Virus record (IMG/VR): IMGVR_UViG_3300034145_000025
Span: 1-40,074 of that record
Direction: 5' to 3' (one strand)
DNA from: a virus
Length of the DNA: 40,074 nt
This document shows, piece by piece, positions 25,565 through 33,898 of the stretch. The notes beneath the pieces are model-generated. The model searched no databases. It was not told the origin of the DNA and saw only the letters and a program-made list of their open reading frames with translations. The position numbers and the translations under genes were made by a program. Positions within the stretch are counted from its first letter, which is position 1. Every line of letters starts with the position of its first letter.

Positions 25565-27948
25565 TGGGCCGCGCCACTCCGATGCAGGCGAGCTTCAACG
25601 CCGGCGAGATTTCCCCCTTGATGATGGGGCGGCTCGACCAAAGCGTTTACTCCATCGCAGGGCAGGCGATGGAAAATTTCGTGCCGTTGATCCAAGGGCC
25701 GATGCTGAAGCGCTCCGGCCTTCGCCACGTCGCCACCGCCAAGGGTCCGTGCCGGCTGATCGCGTTCGAGCCGTTCGTGACCCAAGGCTATGTGATCGAG
25801 GCCGGAGCGGGCTATTTCCGCTTTTTCACCAACAATGCGCAGATCCTGTCGGACGGCGGCGCGCCGTACGAAGTGAGCGCGCCCTACAGTTACGCCCAGG
25901 CGCTTGAACTGGACCATGCCGCCTCGGGAGACGTGGTGTATTTGGTTCACGGCAGCCACGCGCCGCGCGTGCTTTCCCGAACCGGCGCCGAAAGCTTTTC
26001 CCTCTCCCTGCTCGCCCTGAGCGGCGGGCCGTTCGACGACGACAATAGCGATGAAGCCGTGACCGTTTCGGCGAGCGCGTCCACCGGCGACGTGACGCTT
26101 TACGCAAGCGCCGACATCTTCCAGGCGGGGCATGTCGGCGGGCTGTTCAAAATGGAGGCGCGCGATCTTGCCTCCGTGCCGATGTGGGAGCCGGACATCA
26201 GCGTAGCCGCGGGCGAACAGCGCCAGTGGGACGGCAAGGTTTACCTGAAGGTGGGCGGAAAGGACCGCACCGGCACCGTGCCGCCGATCCACGCCGACGG
26301 AGTAGAGTGGGACGGCATGGGCTCCGGCACCCGCGTGGACGGAAGCACCGCGGCCGGCGGCTGCCAATGGCTGTACGTGCATGACCGGTACGGTATCCTG
26401 AAGATCACCGGCTTTCAAACCGCGCGAAAGGTCGCGGCGACGGTGATCCGCCGCTTGCCGAACAACGCGGCGGCGGCGAACAGCTACCAGAACCCGATCG
26501 GGTACGAGCCGCCTTACACCGGCGGGGTGACAACCGGCGGGCGAACCTTTTACCAGCGGTACACGATCGACGAAGACCTCAACGGCGAGGTCACCTTCAA
26601 CGAAGCTTCGGGCGATTACACGCCGCCGGGTGGCGGGCTGGACTATGCGACGCCGGGCACGTGGCGCTGGGCCTTTGGCGCTTTTTCCGAAGCCAAGGGG
26701 TGGCCGGAGAAGGTCTATGTCTGGAATGAGCGGCTGATCTTCGCGCGCGGATCGACGCTCTACGCGTCGGTTGTCGGCGCTTATACCGACTTTCGCGAGC
26801 GCAACGAAAGCGGCGAGATCACCGCCGACATGGCATTCCGCGCCCGCCTTGCGTCGCCCAATGCGATCCGCTGGCTTGCCGGCGACGAGCAGCTGTTGAT
26901 CGGAAGCGCAACCAAGGAGCATGTCGGCGGCGCGATGGCCAATGGCGGCATCGCCGGCCCCGGAAACTTCAAAGCACCGCCGCAAACCGATTTCGGATCG
27001 GCGGCGGTAAAGCCGGTCAGTGTGGGCGGGCGCATCCTTTTCGTCGAAAAAAGCGGCCGGCGGCTCCACCAGCTCGACTTCGCGTTCGACCGGGACCGGT
27101 TCGACGCGCCGGACCTGACCGTAATGGCCGAGCATGTCACCCGCAGCGGCGTCCGCTGGCTGGCGCGGCAAGCGGCGCCGCATAGCCTTGTCTGGGCCGG
27201 AATGGAGGATGGCGGCCTTGCCGCAATGGCCTATTCGCCCAAGGAAGAAGTCAAAAGCTGGTGCCGCTGCCCGCTTGCCGAGGGAAGCAGGGCGCGGTGG
27301 GGCGCCTGCATTCCCGATCCGGACGGGCGGCTCGATCAATTGTGGCTTGCCGTGGAGCGCGCCGGATCGTGGCAGATCGGCTTTTTGGAGGCGTTTTGGG
27401 AAGCGGGGAACGATCCCGCCGACGCGTTTCACGTGGACCATGGCATGTCCTACCAAGGGCCGGCGGTAAGCACGATCGTCGGCGGGCTGGAGCACTTAGC
27501 CGGAGAAACGGTGCGGGTGCTTGGCGACGGCCGCGACCTTGGCGGCTTTTCGGTGAACACAAGCGGCGGGATCGACGAGCTGGGCGGAAAATATTCGAAG
27601 ATCCACGCGGGCCTGCCGTTTCGCGCTTATTTCAAGTCGCTCCGGATCGAAGCGGGCGGCGACGACGGAACGGCGCAAGGCAAGATCAAGCGCATTTCCC
27701 ACCTTGTGCCGCGGCTCTTGGACACGGCCGGGCTGCGCGTGCGCGTGCAGGGCGGAGAGTGGATGGAGATCGATCCGCTGCAATTCGGCGGATTGCTCGA
27801 CACCACGCCACCCTTGTTCACCGGCGACTGGTCGCTGGAGACGATCGGAGACTATGATCGGGACGGGCAGGTTGAAGTGGAAAGCACCGCACCGCTCCCT
27901 GCCTGCCTGCTGGCGCTGACGCCGACCGTCAAGGTTGGTTCGCGATGA
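25564..27948 (+). CDS. Tail nozzle protein (tail tubular protein B-like)
   Basis: 794 aa, T7 gp12 being 794. The start MQASFNAGEISPLMMGRLDQ, then AMENFVPLIQGPMLKRSGLR, is a well-known phage tail-tube pattern (FNAGE.SP...GR.D...Y..G...NF.....G...RRPG). The rest is strand-rich with LIGSATKEHVGGAMANGGIA and RRLHQLDFAFDRDRFDAPDL. Together with the adaptor it forms the short tail tube to which the spikes attach. Overlaps the next gene by ATGA. Confidence 0.88.
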   Translation: MGRATPMQASFNAGEISPLMMGRLDQSVYSIAGQAMENFVPLIQGPMLKRSGLRHVATAKGPCRLIAFEPFVTQGYVIEAGAGYFRFFTNNAQILSDGGAPYEVSAPYSYAQALELDHAASGDVVYLVHGSHAPRVLSRTGAESFSLSLLALSGGPFDDDNSDEAVTVSASASTGDVTLYASADIFQAGHVGGLFKMEARDLASVPMWEPDISVAAGEQRQWDGKVYLKVGGKDRTGTVPPIHADGVEWDGMGSGTRVDGSTAAGGCQWLYVHDRYGILKITGFQTARKVAATVIRRLPNNAAAANSYQNPIGYEPPYTGGVTTGGRTFYQRYTIDEDLNGEVTFNEASGDYTPPGGGLDYATPGTWRWAFGAFSEAKGWPEKVYVWNERLIFARGSTLYASVVGAYTDFRERNESGEITADMAFRARLASPNAIRWLAGDEQLLIGSATKEHVGGAMANGGIAGPGNFKAPPQTDFGSAAVKPVSVGGRILFVEKSGRRLHQLDFAFDRDRFDAPDLTVMAEHVTRSGVRWLARQAAPHSLVWAGMEDGGLAAMAYSPKEEVKSWCRCPLAEGSRARWGACIPDPDGRLDQLWLAVERAGSWQIGFLEAFWEAGNDPADAFHVDHGMSYQGPAVSTIVGGLEHLAGETVRVLGDGRDLGGFSVNTSGGIDELGGKYSKIHAGLPFRAYFKSLRIEAGGDDGTAQGKIKRISHLVPRLLDTAGLRVRVQGGEWMEIDPLQFGGLLDTTPPLFTGDWSLETIGDYDRDGQVEVESTAPLPACLLALTPTVKVGSR

Positions 27949-28379
27949 CCGACATCATTCAGCTCCAGCCCCGCCTGGTCGCGGACCTGAAGCTTCAGGG
28001 CGCGCAATTGGGGGAGGTGCCGAAGGACGGGCTGGTGACCCACGCACACCGTATGTGCCAGCGCGGCCCCGCCTTTGCGGTGCTTGCGGCGGACGGCCGG
28101 ATGGTTGCCGCGGGCGGGTTGAGCGAGAACCATCCCCATTACGCCACCGCCTGGGCGATGCTTGGCGACGACGCCGGCGAGGCGATGACGGCAATCACCC
28201 GCGCGGTCCGCAGGGTGCTTGCCGCCGGCGCCTATGCCCGCGTCGATACCACGGTGCGCAGCGACTTCGTACAGGGGCAAAGGTGGGCGCGGATGCTTGG
28301 CTTCGCCAGAGTGGGAACGATGCATAAATGGGGGGCGGACGGGTCCGACCACGATCTTTACGAAAGGGTGACCCGATGA
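27945..28379 (+). CDS. Internal virion protein A-like (T7 gp13-type), GNAT-like fold
   Basis: 144 aa (T7 gp13: 138). Place between the nozzle and gp14-like genes is the T7 order. A GNAT-like arrangement is visible: GPAFAVLAADGRMVAAGGLS, AMTAITRAVRRVLAAGAYAR, then VQGQRWARMLGFARVGTMHK. The R-W-x-x-x-L-G-F-x-x-x-G pattern is the acetyltransferase C-terminal half. T7 gp13 has the same kinship; whether it acetylates anything is unknown. Overlaps the next gene by ATGA. Confidence 0.75.
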   Translation: MTDIIQLQPRLVADLKLQGAQLGEVPKDGLVTHAHRMCQRGPAFAVLAADGRMVAAGGLSENHPHYATAWAMLGDDAGEAMTAITRAVRRVLAAGAYARVDTTVRSDFVQGQRWARMLGFARVGTMHKWGADGSDHDLYERVTR

Positions 28380-28918
28380 GCGTCGATCCGATGAGCATTG
28401 CGACACTTGCCAGCACCGGCCTTTCCGCCTTTGGAGCGATCGGGGAAGGCAAGGCCGCCTACAGGGCCGGCATGTACGACGCCGCCGTTTCCGACGAAAA
28501 TGCACGGTTGACGACGCTGGAAGGGGCCTTCGAAGAAGGCCGCATCCGGCGCGAGGAGCGGGCGCTATCCGGGGAGGCGATGGCGGCGATGGGCGCTTCC
28601 GGCGTCATGCTCGGCACCGGTTCGGCGCTCGAGCTGCTTCGCGAGAATGCCTATCTTTCGGAGATGGACGCGCTGACGGCGCGCTGGAACGCGGCCGGGC
28701 AGGCCCGAGGCTACCGGATGGACGCCGAGCGCGCCCGCGCCGGTGCAAGAGATGCGCGCCGGGCGGGGTATATGCGGGCGGGCACCGCCATTCTCTCGGG
28801 CGCCAGCCAGGCGTTCAGCGCATCGCGGCTGGGCAAAGCCGGGAGTGCCGTTCGCGCCGCATCCGCGCCGCGCACGTCCTCCGGCCTCAGCATGCCGGTT
28901 CCGGCGGGGAGGGGTTGA
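28376..28918 (+). CDS. Internal virion protein B-like (T7 gp14-type)
   Basis: 180 aa (T7 gp14: 196) starting MSVDPMSIATLASTGLSAFG. Long Ala/Arg/Glu helices (EGRIRREERALSGEAMAAMG, WNAAGQARGYRMDAERARAG) with a glycine-containing hydrophobic start, the usual composition of gp14-like ejection proteins that form a pore in the host outer membrane. The ATG overlaps the previous stop, and the next ATG overlaps its own stop (TGATG). Confidence 0.8.
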   Translation: MSVDPMSIATLASTGLSAFGAIGEGKAAYRAGMYDAAVSDENARLTTLEGAFEEGRIRREERALSGEAMAAMGASGVMLGTGSALELLRENAYLSEMDALTARWNAAGQARGYRMDAERARAGARDARRAGYMRAGTAILSGASQAFSASRLGKAGSAVRAASAPRTSSGLSMPVPAGRG

Positions 28919-31002
28919 TGGCGGGACCGTTCGGTTATCAGCAGCAAGTCGCGCCGCGGGCGATGCCGTTGCCCGGCGGGCGCGGCGTCGGCTTCGGGAG
29001 CCAAACGGCGGCGGCGGTTGGACAGCTAGGCGAGGCGCTTGGCGATGCGGCCGAGCGGGAACGGAAGGTTCGCGAATACGAGGCGGACGCCGCGGCGCGC
29101 GTCGCGGAAATCGAGGACCAGCGCAATCTCGCGCGCGGCGCTTCCGAGGCGGCGGTGCGCTATGCCGAAATGCAGGCGCGCGTGGGTGCACGGGAAGCCG
29201 AGCTTCGGGCGGCGATGCCCGAGGGCGGCGAAGGCTATGAGGACGCCCTGTTTTCCGCCTATGACGAAGAACAGGGCGGTTTTGTGGAGACGCTCGCCGA
29301 CGAACGGCTGCAGCAGCGTTTCCTGCCCCTGCTCGCCGAAAATCGCGGCAACCTCGCCGTGCGCGCGAAGGTGGCGGTGCTGGATGCAAGCGCCGACAAG
29401 GCGAAGGTCGACGCCGAGAAGATGGCCGATCTGTTCGGCAATACGTTGCGCACCAACCCCGATCCCGCACAACGCGATAATTTCCTAAGCGCAATCGACG
29501 CCTTCGTCGATGCCCAGTCGTTGCCGCAAACCGCGAAAAAGGCGGTGAGGGCTGCGCTTCGCCAGAAAGTGATCATCGGCCAGTGGAGCGGCGTCAACGA
29601 CCGCGATCCTCAGGCGGCGCTGGATTGGATTGCCACCGGCGACCTGGACGCGGACATGACGCCCGAACAGCTCCAGGCGATGCGGGGGCAGGCGGAGAGC
29701 GGCATCAACCGTCTGCGGGTCGAAGCCGAGCGCGCGCAGCGCCTCGCCGACGCGGCCGCCAAAGCGGAGCTGGACGAGTTCAAGGAGGATGCGCGGGTCG
29801 CGATCGAGGACGTCGGCAACGGGGTTGAGGTGAACCCGGCGGAGCTCGCCGACAAGGCGCGAATGGCGCGCGAAGCCGGGGACGAACGGCTCGCCCAGGA
29901 CCTGGACGAGGCGAGCGCGCGGGCGGCGGTGACGGTGAAGTATACCGGCGCAAGCACCGCCGAACTCAACGCCGCCCGCCGCGAGATCGAGCAAAGCAAC
30001 AACTGGCGCAGCGACCGCAAGCTGGTGGCGTCGCACAGCCAGCTCGGCACGCTGATCGACCGGCAGACGCGCCGGGCGAGCGAGGACAAGCTTGGTCTCT
30101 ACATCGAGCATGGCGGCGCGAAGAACCTTCCCGCCTTCAACCTGTCCGATCCTTCCGCGGTGCGCCGCTACTTCGCGGTGGGCGACGCGGCGGCGAAGAA
30201 ATATGGCGGATCGCCGCAATATATGCCGGAGGACGTGGCGGCGCCGTTGCGCGAAGCTTTCAAGAAGGGCGGCGCGCTCGAGCAATTCAAGCTCATTCAA
30301 AACATGGCTGCTTACGGCTCAGTGCGGGGCAAACATCTGATGCGGCAGATCGCGCCGTCCGAGCCTCGTTACGCCGTGCTGGTCGATCTCGCCGCCATGC
30401 GAAATCGTGCGGTCGGGCGAGAGCGCGTGCAGGAAACGCTGAACGGGTGGGAGCAGATCAAGGCAAACCCGAAGCTCATCGACGGGGGCAAGATGCAGGC
30501 CGACGTGGATGCCCTCTACGGCACAGCCCTAAGCGCCCTGGACGGCCAAACGAAGCTCGGTTTGCGCAGCGTTGCCGAGGGCCTGTACGCCAACGAAATC
30601 GCGCGCTCCGGCGGCTCCGCCTACAATCGCGACCTGTGGCTGAAATCCTACCGCGAAGCGATCGGTGAAGCGGGTGACGGAACCGGCGGCGTCGGCAAGG
30701 CCGCGAACGGCAAGCCCATGCTGTTGCCGCGCGGGGTGAGTGAGAAGGATTTCCACCACGTGCTTTCGCGGGCAGACGGCGAGATGATCCAGAATGCGGC
30801 TTACGGAGGCCGCGACGCGCCCTTGTGGGGCGAGCAGCGGATGACGCCGACCCAGTTCAAGAAGCTGATGCCCGTGATGGTGAGCGACGGCATCTATGCG
30901 TTCAGGTCCGGGAGCGGCTTCGCCATGTCGCAGTCGAACCCGAGCCGCTATTTCATGCTCGACATCCGCGCGCTGGGCGGCGCGCAGGCCGGCGGCAAGT
31001 AG
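28918..31002 (+). CDS. Internal virion protein C-like (T7 gp15-type)
   Basis: 694 aa from ATG 28918 (TGATG joint; a TTG three bases earlier also opens the frame). T7 gp15 has 747. Mostly long amphipathic helices and coiled coils (ERERKVREYEADAAARVAEI, INRLRVEAERAQRLADAAAK), ending in a globular part with LLPRGVSEKDFHHVLSRADG and MTPTQFKKLMPVMVSDGIYA. In T7 this protein builds the periplasmic channel during DNA entry. Position and character support the call. Confidence 0.8.
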   Translation: MAGPFGYQQQVAPRAMPLPGGRGVGFGSQTAAAVGQLGEALGDAAERERKVREYEADAAARVAEIEDQRNLARGASEAAVRYAEMQARVGAREAELRAAMPEGGEGYEDALFSAYDEEQGGFVETLADERLQQRFLPLLAENRGNLAVRAKVAVLDASADKAKVDAEKMADLFGNTLRTNPDPAQRDNFLSAIDAFVDAQSLPQTAKKAVRAALRQKVIIGQWSGVNDRDPQAALDWIATGDLDADMTPEQLQAMRGQAESGINRLRVEAERAQRLADAAAKAELDEFKEDARVAIEDVGNGVEVNPAELADKARMAREAGDERLAQDLDEASARAAVTVKYTGASTAELNAARREIEQSNNWRSDRKLVASHSQLGTLIDRQTRRASEDKLGLYIEHGGAKNLPAFNLSDPSAVRRYFAVGDAAAKKYGGSPQYMPEDVAAPLREAFKKGGALEQFKLIQNMAAYGSVRGKHLMRQIAPSEPRYAVLVDLAAMRNRAVGRERVQETLNGWEQIKANPKLIDGGKMQADVDALYGTALSALDGQTKLGLRSVAEGLYANEIARSGGSAYNRDLWLKSYREAIGEAGDGTGGVGKAANGKPMLLPRGVSEKDFHHVLSRADGEMIQNAAYGGRDAPLWGEQRMTPTQFKKLMPVMVSDGIYAFRSGSGFAMSQSNPSRYFMLDIRALGGAQAGGK

Positions 31003-31003
31003 A

Positions 31004-33898
31004 ATGCTTGGCGATCCTTATGACAGCCCGACGCCGGAAAGCCTGCAGAGCCGGATGGCCGGCGCGCCGAAGGCGGAAGGGCCGGACCCCGGATTTTTCG
31101 GATCGGTAGCGCTCGGCTTCCGGCAAGGGGGCGTTCAGGAGGATTGGGGGCTTAACCAGGTCAACCACGAAGGCCGCGCCTATGAGGCGATCCGCAAGGC
31201 GCTGGAGGAACGCGGCCACAAGGTTCCGCACATGAACCTGCAGATCTGGCGCGGCGCCAATTCGGGGCATCGGGCGCTTTCCTACCCGGAGCAGCGGGCG
31301 CAGGCGCAAGCCTTCTGGACCGCGCTTGCCGCCGAGCGGAAACGCGATCCGCATTTTCTGCCCGAATTCGGCGACGTGGCGGATTACAAGAGCCTAGGCG
31401 CGCACGTCGCCGCGAAGCGGCGCGAGGAGACGGAGCGCCTGGGCAGGCAATTGGAAAGCGGCTCCACCATCGGAAGCTTCATCGGGCAGCTTGGCCACGG
31501 GCTCACCGATCCGACCAGCTACATTCCGCTTGGCGGCGCCACCAAAGCTTCGGGTCTGGCGCGGCAGATATTAAGCACGGCGGGCCGCGAGGCGGCAGCC
31601 AATGCCGGCATGACGGTGGCGCTTGAACCCTTTGTGCGGGAAGACGCGAAGCGGCTCGGCATTGAACGCGGGGCCGGCGATCTGCTGCGCGACGCGGCGA
31701 CATCGGCGGTGGCGGGCGGCGTCATCGGCGGCGGCGTGAAGGCAGTGGAGATCGGCGCCGGGCGGCTTGGCGATCGGCGAAAGCAAGCCGGCACCGCGGC
31801 CGACCGGGACGCAATCGGGGCGCTGGACGCAGCGGTGCCGCCCGACTTGCGGACGCCGGACGAACGGGCCGCGCGGCACGTGGTGGAGCGGGAAGCGGAG
31901 GTGCGGGAGGCGTCGCCCTTTCTAAGCAGCGTCGCCGGCGACGACGAACATCATTCCAGGCTGGAAGCGGCCTTGTGGAAGGCAACGGAACAGCCGGCAG
32001 CCGCTGTTCCACGTGCAGCGCCCCCGCCCGCGCCAAAGGTCACCCGCTCTTCCCTGCTTGCCAACAGCGCCGACGCGGCGAAGTTTCGAATGCCCGCGCG
32101 CGAACAATTGAAGGCGCGTATCCGCGGCGTTGAAAGCGGCGGCAACGACCGGGCGAAAAATCCGGGCAGCTCGGCAAGCGGCCGGTACCAGTTCACGATG
32201 GACACGTGGCTGAGCTACTACAAGCGGCGCTACGGTAAGGGCAAAGCGAGCAACGCAGACATTTGGGCGAAGCGCTTCGACGGCGACCTGCAGGAAGTTC
32301 TGATGAACGATCTGCTCGCCGACAACGCCAAGGCTTTGCGCGACGCGGGGCAGCCGGAGACGGCGGGAAGCCTATACCTTCTCCACTTCGCCGGCGAGGC
32401 AGGCGGGCTGAAGATCCTGCGCGCCGCGCCGGACACGCCGATCGAGCGGCTGATGACGCCGGCGGCGATCAAGGCCAACGGATTTCTGCGCGGCAAGACG
32501 GCGGCCGATGTTATTGCCTGGGCGGACGGCAAGATGGGTGCACGCGGCGAAACGGCGGGCGTGCCTGACGGGCGCGCGACCGACACACCCGATGCGCCGC
32601 TCCCCGATCTGCCGGAGATCGACCGGGGCGTGGTGCCGGTGAGCTTCGCCGCGCGGGCCGATTGGCTTGACGATCTCGACCTCCCTATCCTGCGCGCCGA
32701 GCTGTTCGGAACGCCGGAGGAGCATGCCCGCGCCCAGCTTGCCGTGTGGCGGGAGCGCGACGCGGAGGAGGGCTTTGCCGAGCTGGTGGACGATCCGCCG
32801 GAGCCGCGGCCGGCGGTGACGGTGCGCGACCGCCCGGCGGGGGCGCCACGGCGAAGCGGCCCCGCAGACATCTTGCGCGAAATCGCCGACGCCGGCGGCT
32901 TGCTCGACAATGAAGGCCACGATCTGGCGGCGGGCAGAGGCGTGCCGAAGTTCCAGCTTGGAACAGGGTCCATCATCCGGAAGGACGGCGCGGCCGGCGC
33001 CAAGAGCCTGGACGAGATGGGCGAATATCTGTGGGGGCGGGGATGGTTCGGACCGCCGGAAACCACGCCGCGCCCCCGCGCCGACGACGTGCTGGAACTT
33101 GTTGAGCGGGGGGTGCGAGAGAAGGTCTATCGCCCCGACGACGCCGCCGATGCCTTGGACGCCGCGGCGCGCGCGCGGGCGCCAAGCGAGGAAGAAGCGC
33201 TTGCCGAGCTTCAGGAGACGGCGCTTGAGATGGGCGCCGAGCTGGACGCGGAAACGCTGGACGATGCGCTGATGCGCCGCGCCGGCGGCGCCGCGCCGGA
33301 GGATGCGGTTGCCGAGGCGGTTGAAGCGGCGCGCTTCCGCGATCTCCAACCGGCGGCAACGCTTGCCCGGTTCGACGATCCCGACGGGGAGGCGGCGCAG
33401 GCGCTGGTGGCCAGTTTGGAGCATGACTTGCGGATGCAGATAGAGGCGGCCGTCGACGATCGCACCCTCCCCTTTCTAGCCGAGTTCGAGCGGATCGGCG
33501 TTGATGAACTTATTAGAATACGCATTCGCGACAACGCGCCGGCAGGTTTCGATATTGGCGGCTTTCTGGCCGAGCAGGAGGTGTCGGTCCGGCAGATGAT
33601 TGCAGAGCAGCGCGCGATCCCCATTAGCAGCTTGCTTGGCCAAATTCGGCACGCAGAGCTGGATGCGCTCGAAGCACGTCTTGACCGCAAGCCTGAGCAG
33701 CGGAGGGCTTCCGATGCTGCTAACGACCCTCGCAGCCATGGTGAGGCAGAGCCGGCGCGGTTACCCGTATGGGCCTTTGTGGATGAGGAGGGTGAAGTAA
33801 CGCTAACTGAGCGGCTTGACGAACTGAACGGCGATCTAGCCGCCGTCGATGAAATGCGCGGGTGCATGGCGCCGCCGGTGCGGGAGGCAGCCGAATGA
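31004..33898 (+). CDS. Ejection protein with lytic transglycosylase domain (gp16-like, part 1)
   Basis: 964 aa from ATG 31004. A glycine-rich, membrane-like stretch occurs near residues 228-245 (TSAVAGGVIGGGVKAVEIGA). Around residues 365-510 is a lytic transglycosylase fold: KARIRGVESGGNDRAKNPGS with probable catalytic E377, SASGRYQFTMDTWLSYYKRR, and GSLYLLHFAGEAGGLKIL. It would cut peptidoglycan locally for DNA entry. In T7 gp16 this domain is at the N-terminus; here it is in the middle. The last 450 residues are acidic, helical and partly disordered. Overlaps the next gene by ATGA. Confidence 0.82.
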   Translation: MLGDPYDSPTPESLQSRMAGAPKAEGPDPGFFGSVALGFRQGGVQEDWGLNQVNHEGRAYEAIRKALEERGHKVPHMNLQIWRGANSGHRALSYPEQRAQAQAFWTALAAERKRDPHFLPEFGDVADYKSLGAHVAAKRREETERLGRQLESGSTIGSFIGQLGHGLTDPTSYIPLGGATKASGLARQILSTAGREAAANAGMTVALEPFVREDAKRLGIERGAGDLLRDAATSAVAGGVIGGGVKAVEIGAGRLGDRRKQAGTAADRDAIGALDAAVPPDLRTPDERAARHVVEREAEVREASPFLSSVAGDDEHHSRLEAALWKATEQPAAAVPRAAPPPAPKVTRSSLLANSADAAKFRMPAREQLKARIRGVESGGNDRAKNPGSSASGRYQFTMDTWLSYYKRRYGKGKASNADIWAKRFDGDLQEVLMNDLLADNAKALRDAGQPETAGSLYLLHFAGEAGGLKILRAAPDTPIERLMTPAAIKANGFLRGKTAADVIAWADGKMGARGETAGVPDGRATDTPDAPLPDLPEIDRGVVPVSFAARADWLDDLDLPILRAELFGTPEEHARAQLAVWRERDAEEGFAELVDDPPEPRPAVTVRDRPAGAPRRSGPADILREIADAGGLLDNEGHDLAAGRGVPKFQLGTGSIIRKDGAAGAKSLDEMGEYLWGRGWFGPPETTPRPRADDVLELVERGVREKVYRPDDAADALDAAARARAPSEEEALAELQETALEMGAELDAETLDDALMRRAGGAAPEDAVAEAVEAARFRDLQPAATLARFDDPDGEAAQALVASLEHDLRMQIEAAVDDRTLPFLAEFERIGVDELIRIRIRDNAPAGFDIGGFLAEQEVSVRQMIAEQRAIPISSLLGQIRHAELDALEARLDRKPEQRRASDAANDPRSHGEAEPARLPVWAFVDEEGEVTLTERLDELNGDLAAVDEMRGCMAPPVREAAE

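Noticed and set aside
25456-27495. 679-codon minus-strand open frame opposite the nozzle gene
   Set aside because: Shadow of the strongly supported tail nozzle gene; no recognisable domain or start signals.
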